From: Brachypterus glaber
Taxonomy: Eukaryota > Arthropoda > Insecta > Coleoptera > Kateretidae
Assembly: GCA_958510825.1 (NCBI GenBank)
Contig: OY294044.1
Span: 100,478,893 to 100,542,892, forward strand
DNA: 64,000 nucleotides
Direction of reading: 5' to 3'
The notes beneath the pieces are model-generated. The model had not been told where the DNA came from, made no database searches, and saw only the letters and a program-made list of their open reading frames with translations. The position numbers and the translations under genes were made by a program. Numbering within the stretch: position 1 is the first letter of the stretch; every line of letters starts with the position of its first letter. Positions 11,557 through 22,402 of the stretch are shown here, piece after piece.

Positions 11557-11816
11557 TGGCTTTAGAGCACTATACAAATTGCAACCGGCAGCGAAAGTCT
11601 TAAGGAAAATAACTTTTCTATGCATCGTTTTAAAGCTTAAACATTCCTCTACAAAATAAATTAAATGCAGTTTTCTATCTCTACTGATAAAGCGGAAAAT
11701 TAATTTTGAACGCGACCACTACATTTTGTACCACTATGCGTCGGCAGCAAACGTGTTAAATGGCGGAAAACCTCGGGAAAACCTTTTTGAAGTATTTAGG
11801 GTTACGGTTAGTAAGA
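11557..11816. other. Intergenic, nothing recognised
   Basis: No gene or repeat recognised between the LINE tail and the hairpin at 11817. Confidence 0.35.
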
Positions 11817-11864
11817 GTGCCTTAATGTGACGTTTACTGTCAAAAAAACTTCACATTAAGGCAC
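11817..11864. repeat. Small perfect hairpin (14-bp arms)
   Basis: GTGCCTTAATGTGA and its exact reverse complement TCACATTAAGGCAC are separated by a 20-bp loop. It lies next to the left edge of an inverted-repeat element. Confidence 0.8.
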
Positions 11865-11871
11865 CACTTTC

Positions 11872-12490
11872 AGTCGAACATTCAAGGAGCGTTCGGGTAG
11901 GACGATCTTTTAACTCTTTTGACTCCATTACTAACCTCATGTCAATTTTCATAAACGCAAATGACAATGACAGTTCAGTTACAGCATGGCCTTTGAATGG
12001 GATGGGTGTAGCCTTCTTGGCACATTCCAGTGCACCGAATTTGCCATCTTTTATGATGTGCCTTGTGTATTTTTGTTTTGCCATCTTCTATGATGTGCCT
12101 AGAGTATTTTTATATTAATGTATGTACAAGTTAAAGTGAATCATATATTTATGGTTATTAATCGTGTGAACTGTTGAATTTTAAGTTAATAATAATGGAC
12201 GTTTGAAGATAATTTTTTTGTGTGTTTTTAATGATAACTTTTTATATTAGCGTGGAAATTACTACAGTAGTAATTTATCAGTGATAGTGCGCAAGTCAGG
12301 ATACATATCCGATTAGTACTTGCGCATTGGAAACCTCATGATTATATAGAGAAACCCTGGTTAATTATTCGGAAGAAAAAGACCAAATAAATAAAGAGAG
12401 ACAATGACAGTTGCCGTGAAGTTAGCAAGGGAGTCAAAAGAGTTAAAATATCGTCCTACCCAAACGCTCTTTCAAATGCAACATTGCCAT
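11872..12490. mobile_element. Inverted-repeat element (~600 bp)
   Basis: The left arm (11872-11985: GAGCGTTCGGGTAGGACGAT, TTTTAACTCTTTTGACTCC, later ATGACAATGACAG) is mirrored by the right arm (12405-12490: GACAATGACAG, GGAGTCAAAAGAGTTAAAA, ATCGTCCTACCCAAACGCTC). Arms of about 80-100 bp and a coding-free centre fit a non-autonomous DNA transposon. The 77-codon minus frame at 11851-12084 runs over the arm and is not a gene. Confidence 0.8.
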
Positions 12491-13240
12491 TTAAAGTATT
12501 TGGTGTAAATACTATCAAATAATGACGTTGCCTGTTACTTACTCATTACACTTATAAAAAAACTTGGCATTACTTAACTTAAAGTCGATGTCCCCATTGA
12601 AGACGAACAAAGAGATGCCACCGAAAATAAAAATAAGCCGTGAATATATGTATACATGTGCATTACATTTATTGCTTCGCATTGCATAGGACACCTTTCG
12701 AGTGGTAAGTATATCGGTCTCAATCTGTCATCTATGACTCTACAATATGCCACCATTCGTTTCGGTCGAAAAAATCGTTAAGGTTAACGAACAAGGTTAG
12801 GTTGATTTTGGAGGTTCTTTTTTTGATAAGCGCTTCAATTAAATTAAAATTGATTACAAAACTAAGAATTAATTCCCCAAACACACTATAGCGAGTACCA
12901 TTACTTTATTTTATTAAAACGAGATTTTTCAATTATGTCTTATATGGGAATTTGTGGTCTAGAATGTTTTTTTAATAAAATTCCCTGACTTTTCCAGATT
13001 TTCCAGATATATTATCATTCTGAAAAAAAGAGGTGTATTTGGGAAAAATTGATTTCTTAGCCAGTGACGGACATGAAATGTTGCGTGTTTTTACCAAAAA
13101 TTAAAGAAAAATTGTATGGGATAATAACTTCCTATAGGATGCATATATGCATTTGGAACTGAATATTCAATTTTGCTTTTTGCAGTATTTCGTACATTTC
13201 GAGAGAAAAAGCTTACAGGAAAAAATATATATATAACCCT
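12491..13240. other. Intergenic, nothing recognised
   Basis: Contains AAGGTTAGG-type motifs near 12780-12800 that are common in insect non-coding DNA. No gene was recognised. Confidence 0.4.
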
Positions 13241-13241
13241 C

Positions 13242-13314
13242 AATGGCCCCTTGTTACCTTTAGGCAACATACCCAATAATTGGGTATGTTGCCCAAAGGT
13301 AACAAGGGGCCATT
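13242..13314. repeat. Near-perfect 73-bp palindrome
   Basis: The left arm AATGGCCCCTTGTTACCTTT continues GGCAACATACCCAAT and is followed almost without a loop by its reverse complement, ending AAAGGTAACAAGGGGCCATT. I count one mismatch per arm pair. The arms are about 36 bp with practically no spacer. It could be a minimal MITE (two abutting ends) or an inverted duplication. The near-zero loop argues against a normal pre-miRNA. Confidence 0.85.
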
Positions 13315-14361
13315 TAATTATGAAATTCAATTTAGACCAATGTATTGGGTTTTGCCAAAAACTTTTTGGTTTTAAATTTTTCTTTAGCTTGATATTTTTT
13401 TATAATTTAATTTTGATGCCGAGCTGTTTCCAATTTGAGTAGTTCAGACTTTATTTTGCTCACGAAGGCCTTTGGTTTTTTAAATCGAATCACTATTCAA
13501 AAGGGCCGTTGTTTTCAAAATTTGGGAAATGAAAAAGAACATATTTTTTAACTTAGAAATGAATCACGGTTTAATTGCAACAGCGAATAAAAGCTCGTTA
13601 CACCCTTAAAGATTATTTTAAAAATGAAAGTTTGTTGAATTTACTTGTTTAGTAGTATAAGTACAACAAAAAGTATGATTTATAACATTCTAACTCCAAT
13701 AGAATTAATTCGGGCCATAGAGGGATAACATTCCAGAAAACTCCTTGTTACTTCCCTGACTAGCTAAATTTTCTAACTTTTCCGGGTATTGCGGGTTTTC
13801 AGACCGTTGCAGCGCGCTGGTAAAAGCGAAGAGTTTTGTCCACAAATGGACTGTGAACGAAAAAAGAATACGATTCTCGGTAAATACGTGGCGAGACTTC
13901 TAAGTATGTTGACCAAGCAGACAGGTATCCAACTTTATGGAGAAATGTAAATAAAATACGGAGAAAATGTATTTAAATTTCATAATTCACGCTCGGTTTC
14001 TAGTGTTTATTTTAAAATTCAAGCCACTTGAATAAATTTACTTTATTGTTAAAAAATTGAGGTGTGATTTACATAAAAAGGGTGTAATGTTGACTGTGGT
14101 TAATTAAAACTACAAAGAACATTTCTGTCTTGAATAAGCGGAAGGACTTTTTTCTAATAATTTTGGAAAAAAATTAAAATTTATAGGTATAAAACACACA
14201 ATTCTAACATGCTCTGTTTCTTAAAACCCCGAATGTTTCTGATTACCCCTTTCTCCCCTATGCTAAGCCATGTATATATTTTGACCTACCCTGTAATTGG
14301 GTCCATTAGGACCTGTATGGATTTGTATATTAAATAAATAAATAAATTGGAAACTACACAC
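13315..14361. other. Intergenic, nothing recognised
   Basis: Short open frames on both strands are without domains. No repeat structure found by eye. Confidence 0.4.
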
Positions 14362-14406
14362 ATTTTAAAATACTCCTTACAAAATTTGTAAGGAGTATTT
14401 TAAAAT
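14362..14406. repeat. Perfect hairpin, ~22-bp arms
   Basis: ATTTTAAAATACTCCTTACAA is followed directly by its reverse complement TTGTAAGGAGTATTTTAAAA. There is essentially no loop. Confidence 0.85.
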
Positions 14407-14799
14407 ATTTTTTTATTTTGCGACTTTTATAAGCTCATAATCACACGCATTTTGCGTGTTCTTATAGGCTCATAAGAGGTCTCTACTTTATTTCTTTTGG
14501 GTTGGCAACAGACAAAAGTCTATCTCTTGACGTTTGCCGTGCAATTGTAAACGTCGCTTTAAAGTTTAATTTTCTACAAAATTTTGTGTTTAGGTTATGT
14601 TTTACCGTGTTAAAATTGTGGCTTGGTTACTTGCAGTGGAAAAGAGAAGAAATTACTATAAAATATATAAAAATAATATTCGTTCTTAGAATTTTAAACA
14701 TGGCTAAAACTGTAATGCCAATTCGAAACAAAAATACCTAAATCAGTCATCAATTTAAATGTAAGTTTTTTAAAATTTTAGAGCAAAATAGAAAAAATT

Positions 14800-14930
14800 G
14801 TATAAAGCACTCGTTTCATAACACGTTTTTAGCGCACTAGTACTTTAGAAAACTCACCGAAGCGGCTCGTTTTCTAAACTTGTACTCGTGCGCTAAAAAC
14901 GTATGTTATGAAACTAGTACTTTAATATAC
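14800..14930. repeat. Palindromic MITE family H, copy 1
   Basis: The arms pair GTTTCATAACACGTTTTTAG with CTAAAAACGTATGTTATGAAAC. The inner arms are GCGCACTAGTACTTTAGAAAA and its inverse, and the loop is about 17 bp (CTCACCGAAGCGGCTCG). A second, slightly longer copy is at 25124-25356. Two copies sharing loop and arms show a dispersed family rather than a chance hairpin. Confidence 0.85.
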
Positions 14931-15102
14931 TATTAATATCTGTAAATCTGTATGAGTATTTAGACGGTTTTTTATTATAATTTTACAGATAAATTATGGT
15001 AAAATTTGAAGTCGGTTAAGAAAAAAACACACATGGTGGTCATTGGTGTGTTTGTATCTCGGTTTGTATTTTCAGCCTTCCAATTATAATAATAATTATT
15101 AC

Positions 15103-15205
15103 TACCCTACAAACATGGGTACGTCGGCCGTCAGATGGCCAACCTTCCGCCGACGCAAATTACGTCGGCTGAATATTGGCCGTCGAGCGGCAGTGTTTGT
15201 AAGGT
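15103..15205. repeat. Short GC-rich element with CTACAAACA inverted ends
   Basis: CTACAAACA at 15104 and its inverse TGTTTGTAAG near 15196-15205 bound ~100 bp that is far more GC-rich than the surroundings and carries repeated CGTCGGC/GCCGTC motifs. Probably a very short non-autonomous element. No target duplication was confirmed. Confidence 0.5.
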
Positions 15206-15764
15206 AATTAATACATTCCCAATTTAATAATGTAATCCATGGAATGTATGTTATTAAATCGTTGCAATTTCAACTTGGAACTAAGCACATAGTAAACATA
15301 GCGCATTTTTTGCATTTTACAAGTTGTAAAATAAAAAATAAAGTGTAATTTACAACCGAAGTTACATAATATACTTTTTCTACGACCACTTTATTTTTTA
15401 TATTTTTTTTACTATTATTTCAACTTTTCCTTTCTTCATTCGCATCAATTTTCCCTGGAGTAGATATGGTTTTATCTTAAAATCAGTATTTTTATAGTGA
15501 GTGATTCAGTAAAGACAATTATTACTAATTAATGCATTTCCAAGTGAATAATATATTCCAACTAAGTACAAACATAGTAATCACGGCGCTTTTTTGCATT
15601 TTAAATCAGAAATGTAGCATGCTGTTTTGTAACAATGCAGATACCGTAGAGATCCCATGGGATTATTATTAAATTATTACCATCGGCTTGGTTTCTACGC
15701 CATTTTTACTTTTTACATGCACGACATCCTAGATTTAGCTGCGGATAATTTTGTTCTGTGCGCA
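15206..15764. other. Intergenic with two diverged copies of a ~100-bp segment
   Basis: The stretch from about 15210 to 15330 and that from about 15530 to 15615 share an order of motifs (AATGCATT/ACATTCC, CAACT, ACATAGTAA, GCGC, TTTTTTGCATTTTA). They look like an old direct duplication. No gene. Confidence 0.4.
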
Positions 15765-17706
15765 TACAGGGTTATTCTTTTAAATGGTACAGTGCATCTA
15801 ACTTTTGAACGGCATAAGATATCGACTTGAAGTTAGGAACAGACTTACAACATAAAATAAAGTATCTTTGCCGATAAATTGTATATTAATTAAATTTACA
15901 GTAACAGGGGGCGTTGGAGGGCAAAATCTTAAATGGAAAGGGGGGTCGAGTAATACATCATTTAAAAGGTACTCAAATTACCTATTCAGACGTATGTTTA
16001 TTTTTTTATTTTCGATTAAATTGGAATATTTTATTTAGCTTTTAAATTTTGAAAAGCCGGTAATATCGCTGGTCTACTTCTAATGTGGCGTATCCCACAA
16101 ATTTTCAAAAATATTTTTTTCATTAGGCTCATAAACCAACTGCGCATGATGTGAAAATATATAGTAATAGTAAGATTCAGTTAATTCCAAATCAGTTAAA
16201 TTTTATTTTTATTTTTGATACGCTGTATCAAAATCAGGTGACTTTTTAACTATAACATATAATAACATATAATTAACATCAAGGAAGTTACGTTTCGATT
16301 TGTTAATAAAAATTTCGAAAATAGTTTTTATTAATTCATTTGGCAAAACATCAGCTCAGTACCTTAAATTAACCCTTCGGCACTAAGGTGAAATTTTGGG
16401 ACAAATTTACTAAGGTGGGGTTTGATAAACCCCAAGAAGTAAATCTATCTAATATTTTTTAGAGTGTTACTTTATCCTTTTTATAATTTTATAGCATTTT
16501 ATGGACATATTTAATGTAAATTATTATTATTAAGTATTTATATAGAAAAAACTAAAATGTATAAATTTTTCATTTTCTCATTGATGACTGTCTGGGGTTT
16601 AGAAGTAGACCAACGATATATTGCATTCGAATCTACTAATATCTCCGAAACCAAGCAAAATATTAAAATTCTACAAGAGAGGTCAATTTAATTCATCATC
16701 AGAGCAACTTAAATTTGCACATTTGAACATTTTAATTATTACCACCATACCCCCAACTACCCCAACCCCAAAATCTTAAAAAGCAACCACCTTAAATTTA
16801 TTGGTAAATAACTTTATTTTTCCTTTAATTTAAGGGCATAAAAATAGATTTTCATGTTGGGGTATGGGAGTAAATTTTATAACCTAAAATTATGCAGATT
16901 TAAGGCCTAAGCTTAAGCTTGCATAAGAACATCAGAATGCAATTTTTTAGGATTTTGATAATAGACTTTATTCGAGAGTTATTAAGGGAGGATTGTCACA
17001 TTCCATTAATGATTTATTAAAAATTTTAGGCTAAATATAACCCTTGAACATAACCTAAAATCAAAAAATAAATAGGTACACTGTTGGATAGACAATGGAG
17101 ATTTCTCCCGTTAGATTAGACAGGGACAAAAGTTCTACCCAAAAAGGATAGAATACATGCATACACTCCCACTTCCACCCAACCAAACAAATTCTGTATT
17201 TGTTCTTTGTTGAACAAATACAATATTTACTTGGCCGGGCGAAAAGTGTAACTATATTAAAGAAATTACTGGCGCCATCTAAATTTTAGTAGAATTATCT
17301 TATTCTACAGATTCACATTAGCTATGTTCGTTCGTGCCGATCACTGCTACTCTTTCCGACCAACCAAATAAATACTGTATTTGTTGTATGAAAAACAAAT
17401 AGAGTATTTATTTGGTTGTCTGGAGAGTGTAGCACAAATGAGATAGAGATAGGGTAGACGTCTTTTGTTTCATAATTCTAGTTGTAGAGAGCTCCATTGT
17501 AAAACCTTTTTGATGATATGCCACACGACCCACCCTTCCATTTAAAAATCTGCCCATTGTCCCCCTAGTACTATTTTAAAATATAAAAATGTGTAATTTA
17601 CATAAAAACAGTTTATATAATGCAATATACCTGTTCAAATTTTAATTTGATATCTTACGCCGTTTAAAAGTTAGAGGCACTGTACCATTTAAAAGAATAC
17701 CCTGTA
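15765..17706. mobile_element. TACAGGG-terminated fold-back element (1.9 kb) with nested MITE
   Basis: The left end (TACAGGGTTATTCTTTTAAA, TGGTACAGTGCATCTAACTT, GGCATAAGATATC) is mirrored at the right end (GATATCTTACGCC, AAGTTAGAGGCACTGTACCA, TTTAAAAGAATACCCTGTA). The arms run on for about 200 bp and include AAAGGGGGGTCG near 15940 opposite its inverse near 17520. A MITE of the CAATGGAG family (17093-17499) sits inside. The same AAAGGGGGGTCGTGTGATAC segment occurs in the element at 31.6-33.1 kb, so these are relatives. Confidence 0.85.
17093..17499. mobile_element. CAATGGAG-terminated MITE, copy 3 (407 bp)
   Basis: Ends are CAATGGAGATTTCTCCCG and GAGAGCTCCATTG, with an 8-bp perfect terminal match (CAATGGAG/CTCCATTG) inside ~55-bp imperfect inverted repeats. 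Two internal hairpins are formed by AAATTCTGTATTTGTTC/GAACAAATACA and CCAACCAAATAAATACTGTA with its inverse. Compared with copy 2, it lacks the LINE and so shows what the sequence looked like before that insertion. Confidence 0.85.
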
Positions 17707-17833
17707 TACAGGGTGATTCAAAAATAAGTTACATAAAAAATACTGCTGCTAACAAAAAATACTTTCCCTATTGTTTATACAAAAAAGTTATGTGTTATAA
17801 AGAAAGAAGTATTCTCCCTAAACCGTGTCTTAA
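17707..17833. repeat. Fragment with TACAGGGTG start
   Basis: ATACAGGGTGATTCAAAAATAAG directly abuts the end of the previous element. Its other end was not identified. Confidence 0.4.
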
Positions 17834-17985
17834 GGGAAAATACTTCGTGACGTAACGCTCTTTTTAAGAATTTTGACCCCCCATATAAAGCACTTTTTCC
17901 TATATTTTCCTATGCCATAAACATAGAAGTAATTCTGGTGTTAAAACCCCCAGGTGCGTTACGTAATACTTAAACGAACCCTTTA
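17834..17985. mobile_element. ACGTAACGC palindromic MITE (degenerate)
   Basis: GTGACGTAACGCTC on the left and GGTGCGTTACGTAATACTTA on the right form inverted ends around CCCCCC and CCCCCA centres. Related, better-preserved copies are at 34846-34990, 43779-44018, 44020-44196 and 59897-61130. Confidence 0.6.
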
Positions 17986-18067
17986 CAAACACGCATAGAA
18001 GTCTTTCTTAATATGTATTTTTAGTTTTATATTTTTGCGTTCTAAAATTAAAAATATTAAATACTTA

Positions 18068-18640
18068 AACTCCGCGCATTATCTATCTGAGTTTAGGGTC
18101 ATTTGTTTCTTGTTATTTGGTTGGCAGAATATATTTAGTTGTCTTGTTTAAAATTTATTGTCAATCAATACATTATTTTGACATTTATAAAAAACTCCAA
18201 ATAATTTGCTTTAGCAAGAAGAAATAACAAGAAAAGTGCATAAAAAGAAAACTAAAGCATCAATCTATAAACATTTTGTTTAAATGAAGTAATATAATGC
18301 AGTGCTCTATAAATTTTTGAAGTAAACACTATAACAGAGAATTTTTTGGTTAAAATAATACTGGTCCGTAATTTTATTCAGGTAATGTTAAATTTAAGTT
18401 TATAATAGCACTTTATGAATAAAAACTTACTTTTATTATAATTTTGAAAAAAGTTTTACTTTTTAAACAGATTTTGTTATTATTTGTAAGAGGTAAAATG
18501 ACAGTCAATTTAACCTAAATGTTAAAAATTATCAAAAGCACAATGGGCTACAAAAATATTACTAAAAGTCATTTTTAAACCACTAATCATAGCTTCCTTG
18601 ATCCAATTTGTTACTCAGATAGATAATGCGCCGAGTATAT
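18068..18640. mobile_element. Inverted-repeat element (~570 bp)
   Basis: The left end (CGCATTATCTATCTGAGT at 18074) is mirrored by ACTCAGATAGATAATGCG at the right end (18614). The interior has no frame of note. It is flanked by AT-rich sequence. Confidence 0.7.
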
Positions 18641-19372
18641 ACTTTTCTTTTTCCTTTTTTTTTTGACATAAAATATATTTTTTTTTACGTTTTTTCATAA
18701 AAAAAACAAATTTCTGTCTAAATGATAATCCATTCAACTCACATAAATGAATTTTGAATAAAAAAATTGGATATCAGAAAACCGAAAAATAACTAAGTTC
18801 ACACCGTGACTTTTTTAGAATTTACAATTTTGGCGAAGGCGTTAGTATACAGTGCGAAAATTAAGTCTGGAATCACCCGATTAACTTTTTAGTTAAAAAA
18901 AAACGCTCAGACAGGTCGATTTTTATTTTTAATTTTCCAAATGTTGGTTTAAAAAAAGTTATCAAAATTTTCACCCCTGGCACCCTCCCATAACAACTTT
19001 TTTTTTTCAAATAGCATACCTCTTACCTCTTTTTACAAGTTAAAAAAACGGTCAGACAGGTCGATTTTTATTTTGAATTTTGCAAATTTTGGTTTACACT
19101 AAATGTTATCACATATTTCGCCCGCTTGCACCCGCCCATTCCATTTTTTTTTAATAGCCACCTATTTTTTATAAGCTCTCTGCCAAATTAGTCTTTATCA
19201 TACACCGTTAGAAAGCATATTGAATAAAAGTCCAATGATGTGTCACGAGAGGTAAATTGCTATTTGAAAAAAAAAAGTTGTGATGAGTTTTGATAACTAT
19301 TATTACACCAATATTTGAAAAATAAAAAAATATCGACGTCCAAACCGAGACGTAGGTATTAGAAAAAGTTTG
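18641..19372. repeat. AT-rich stretch with a 145-bp direct repeat
   Basis: The motif CAGACAGGTCGATTTTTATT occurs at about 18909 and 19054, each followed by an AATTTT/CAAAT segment, then GGTTTA and an AC-rich run, so it is a diverged tandem pair. At 18827 TTTTGGCGAAGGCGTTAG recalls the sequence at 34631. Confidence 0.6.
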
Positions 19373-19374
19373 TA

Positions 19375-20279
19375 CAGTCTGTTTAACAAGAGCGTGTCTT
19401 TGATTATTCAAAAAATTTAAAAGGTATCTCCGCCATATTTTACAGCGTATTTCTCCTATCTCTGTACTATTTATGTAGCACTGATTTGTTACCGTAGTAG
19501 TCGAATTGTCGTGACGAACACACGTTAAAGAAAGTCATTTCGGTTTACGCCAAGAGATTAGAGGCGGTCGACCGCGGTCTTTTTGTGCCTGCATCCGCGA
19601 AGACCTAACTTAAAGGTCGCCAATGCATCAAAAGTGATTAAAAAGTCTAAATGCTTGTTCTTACTGTGAAATGCATTTGGTCCAGCGCAAAGTTAGGCAC
19701 CCCGTAAAAATTGATGTTTGGGATGCTTTTCAGAACGTGGATTTAGCTCCCTAAAGTTGTTTACTAAGAATTTGAACGCTCAGAAAATTTTGAAAATTTA
19801 CCAGCGTGGACTAAGAGTCAGTAAAAAGGATGTTTAGATCCAAAAACAAAGATTGGATATTGCAAGAGGACAATGATCCAAAACACCGCAGTCGACTCTG
19901 CACCGATTGGAAGAGGAAAAATGGCATCACGTTAGCGTTCACAGCACAGATTTCACGTATGTGAAATCTGTGGTTCACAGCCACCGGATACAAATCCGAT
20001 CGAAAATGTGTAGGGGCTTTTGAAGTCCAAACCTGAAGGAGCAAAACTGCTAAATTTGAAGAAGCACGCAGCAGCCATTCGTGATAAATGGAGTTCGTTG
20101 CCACTAAAATACGCAGAAAGTATGCCAAAAAGGTTTTAAGCCATTCTGGATAACAACGGAGATTTCACGGTGTACTTAGTAGGAGAGAAATAGCATTTTT
20201 TGTCTACTTTAATGTAAAAAAATGAATAATGAAAAATAGAAAAAAAAATACTGAAGACACGCTCTTGTTGAACAGACTG
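19375..20279 (+). mobile_element. Degenerate Tc1/mariner-like DNA transposon (905 bp)
   Basis: Inverted ends CAGTCTGTTTAACAAGAGCG and CGCTCTTGTTGAACAGACTG are each flanked by TA, the target site of the Tc1/mariner superfamily. The family relation is confirmed by the transposase remnant inside. At 905 bp it is shorter than intact elements (usually 1.3-1.7 kb), so part of the coding region is missing. Confidence 0.9.
19500..20195 (+). pseudogene. Tc1-like transposase remnant
   Basis: The plus strand encodes scattered blocks in different frames: RPNLKVANASKVIKKS (helix-turn-helix side), VKIDVWDAFQ, WILQEDNDPKHRSRL (the second catalytic Asp with the conserved DNDPKH context), PDTNPIENV (the catalytic Glu region), then AIRDKWSSLPLKYAESMPKRF. 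Several in-frame stops and at least one frameshift separate them. Near 19951-19975 an internal duplication of TTTCACGTATGTGAAATCTG-type sequence disrupts the Asp-to-Glu segment. The gene cannot make an active enzyme. Confidence 0.88.
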
Positions 20280-20281
20280 TA

Positions 20282-20715
20282 AATATGGATATGCTATGTA
20301 CCAATATTAGTAATAACCAGCATAAATACAAAAAAAAAAACAAAATAAATTTTGGAATTTAGGTATTGTAACCTCGGCCTCTTAATATTACTCGGCAATA
20401 AACCTATTTATTTTAAATTAACACTAATGTTCTTGAAGAGCTAGTGCAATTAGTTTTTATGTATGCCGACAAAACCTTACAAACAGCATTAAAATAATTT
20501 TTCTATTACTGTAAAAAATAAACAAACCGTAAAGATATGTAATGCTTCGTACTTTTCACAGTGGACAGTATATTGCGTTTTTTTTTTGTAGTATAGGTAT
20601 TTCTCGAAATGAATTCTTTGAGCTCATGCGCGACTTTATTTTTTGCACTATTTAAAACGTGGAGTCCCCTTATAAGTTTTCTCTTTATGAATGATTTTTT
20701 TTTCAAAATTAATAC
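20282..20715. other. Intergenic, nothing recognised
   Basis: AT-rich, no gene or clear repeat. Confidence 0.4.
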
Positions 20716-20717
20716 AA

Positions 20718-21345
20718 ATGTATCAACGAGGGGCTGACCTCGAGGAAATCTTTTGTACAAGCCAAAGGAACTCTGGAGGAACTCTATGTAAAAAGGAGGA
20801 ACTCTGGAGGAACTCTTTGCAAAATGGAGGAACTCTTTGCAAAAAGGAACTCTTTTGTACAAATTTCAGACGCGGTCAGAAACAATTATTATTTATTTTA
20901 TATTTATTACCCTTGTGGATTAACGTTTTTATGTTCAAACTAGATGAGCCGTTACAAACACTAAACATCCTACCTTTGGGCGTCAATTTTTTTTTCTTTG
21001 AAGGGGCGCCAAGATTGGTTGAAACCGTCAGGGACAAAGCTTTTTTTCCTGAAGGTAATTTTGGGGCGCCAATTTTTGTTCTGATGAAGGGGCGCCAAGT
21101 TTGGTAGAAACCGTCAGGGACAAAGCTTTTTTTTTTTGAGGGTGCCTTATTGGCAGTAGTGCTTGCACATCCGTAATTTCTATGGCTTATTTGCCAAAAA
21201 TTACCCCTTCCAGAGAGGAACTCTTAAAGAACACAGGAGGAACTCCCAAGGAATTCTGGAGGAACTCCGAGGAACTCTTAGGAACTCTTTGCAAAAAGGA
21301 ACTCTTTTGTACAAATTTCAGACGCGGTCAGCCCCTCGTGTATCA
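20718..21345. mobile_element. Inverted-end element carrying a GGAACTC minisatellite
   Basis: The left end has ATCAACGAGGGGCTGACC and the right end GGTCAGCCCCTCGTGTAT. Just inside both sides are arrays of GGAACTCT/GGAGGAACTC words (about 20765-20850 and 21215-21310), each closing with the same block, AAAAAGGAACTCTTTTGTAC then AAATTTCAGACGCGGTCAG. Between them, two copies of GGGGCGCCAAG, GAAACCGTCAGGGACAAAGC and a T-run lie ~95 bp apart (near 21003 and 21098). The 138-codon plus frame at 20691-21107 and the 62-64-codon frames after it are the repeats read as protein (NSLQ, GGTLCKKE), not genes. Confidence 0.75.
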
Positions 21346-21590
21346 AAGTGATTTTTTCTTATTTTTTTTCTTTTAAAGGATTTTTTTCAAAAAGAATAGG
21401 TTCTTTCTCTCATACCAATTCATTTTACCTGAAAAATTTTTATCGATCGGATTTTCCATTCTAAAGTTATCGTAAGCACAAAAATCTAGGCAAAAATCGG
21501 TGACAGACGCGTCTCTCACCATCTGTCCGCCTAAACAGGCGGACGGACGGACAGAATAATTTTATTTAAGTTGTTCAGTAGTTTAAAAAC
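21346..21590. repeat. Fragment of the ATCCGATCG/GTCCGTCCG dispersed repeat
   Basis: TACCTGAAAAATTTTTATCG, ATCGGATTTTCCATTC and AAGTTATCGT match the minus-oriented copy near 8100-8150. A hairpin CTGTCCGCC/GGCGGACGGACGGACAG lies at 21526-21553. Confidence 0.6.
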
Positions 21591-22364
21591 ATCCCAGGAA
21601 ACCAGATGACGTCCCCGACGTAATATCGACGTCAGTTTTAAGTAATATTTGTGACGTCATACATACGACGCGTATCAGACGTCGACAAGACGCCAGTTTC
21701 TGGTCAAATCTTGACGTCATCAAAATTTTACGTTGCTGGGGTGTCAATTTAATGCTGACGCTATAGGTGGCGCCACATATTGTTTTCTGCCACTAAAAAA
21801 AGTGTTAAATTCTATATATTGATTAAAGATTAATGACTTTATAAAGTCTTTTTCTGAAATTACGTAAACTGAACAATACTATTCGGTCGCTATAGCGACT
21901 ATAGTTACCCCGCTAATTTGATGTTCATCGGATTAGTATGGATTTTCTATACCTAGGCATGCCTGTGGAAAATTCCTTTGAAAGGAATTTAAAAGGCTTT
22001 CACTGGACAAGAGCAGATATGTGGAGGGAGCAATGGCAAGAAATTTTTTATGAAATCCTGTCATATTATAATACTCTAAAATTAACCCACTCCGCCTTCA
22101 GCCTTGTGGGTTAATTTTATTATGGGCAAATCCTAGTTTCCTTTTTCATACCATAAATAATCATTAATTGGAGTGTTATAATGTTAAACACGTTATTCTA
22201 ACGTCATATTTCTGACCTTATTATAACGTAGGTAATGTTACGTCCCTGCGCTGTGACTTATACACGTCACTGGGACGACAGCATGAAGTCATAATATGAC
22301 GTCATGTAGGCCAGTTAGTGCCCAATAATTGACGTCAAAAAGACGTCTTTTGGTTTCCTGGGAT
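21591..22364. mobile_element. GACGTC-rich element with ATCCCAGGAAACCA ends (774 bp)
   Basis: Perfect 14-bp inverted ends ATCCCAGGAAACCA and TGGTTTCCTGGGAT bound the unit. Near both ends it contains about ten GACGTC or TGACGTCA words (for example 21606-21720 and 22260-22350), while the middle (~21770-22190) has few. Clusters of one short motif next to transposon ends are typical of transposase binding sites. That role is an inference. No coding frame. Confidence 0.8.
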
Positions 22365-22402
22365 TTGTATATAAACATTTTTGACCTAGTTTAGATCATC
22401 TA

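Noticed and set aside
19811..20128. 105-codon minus-strand frame
   Set aside because: Antisense to the Tc1-like transposase remnant, whose conserved blocks read on the plus strand.
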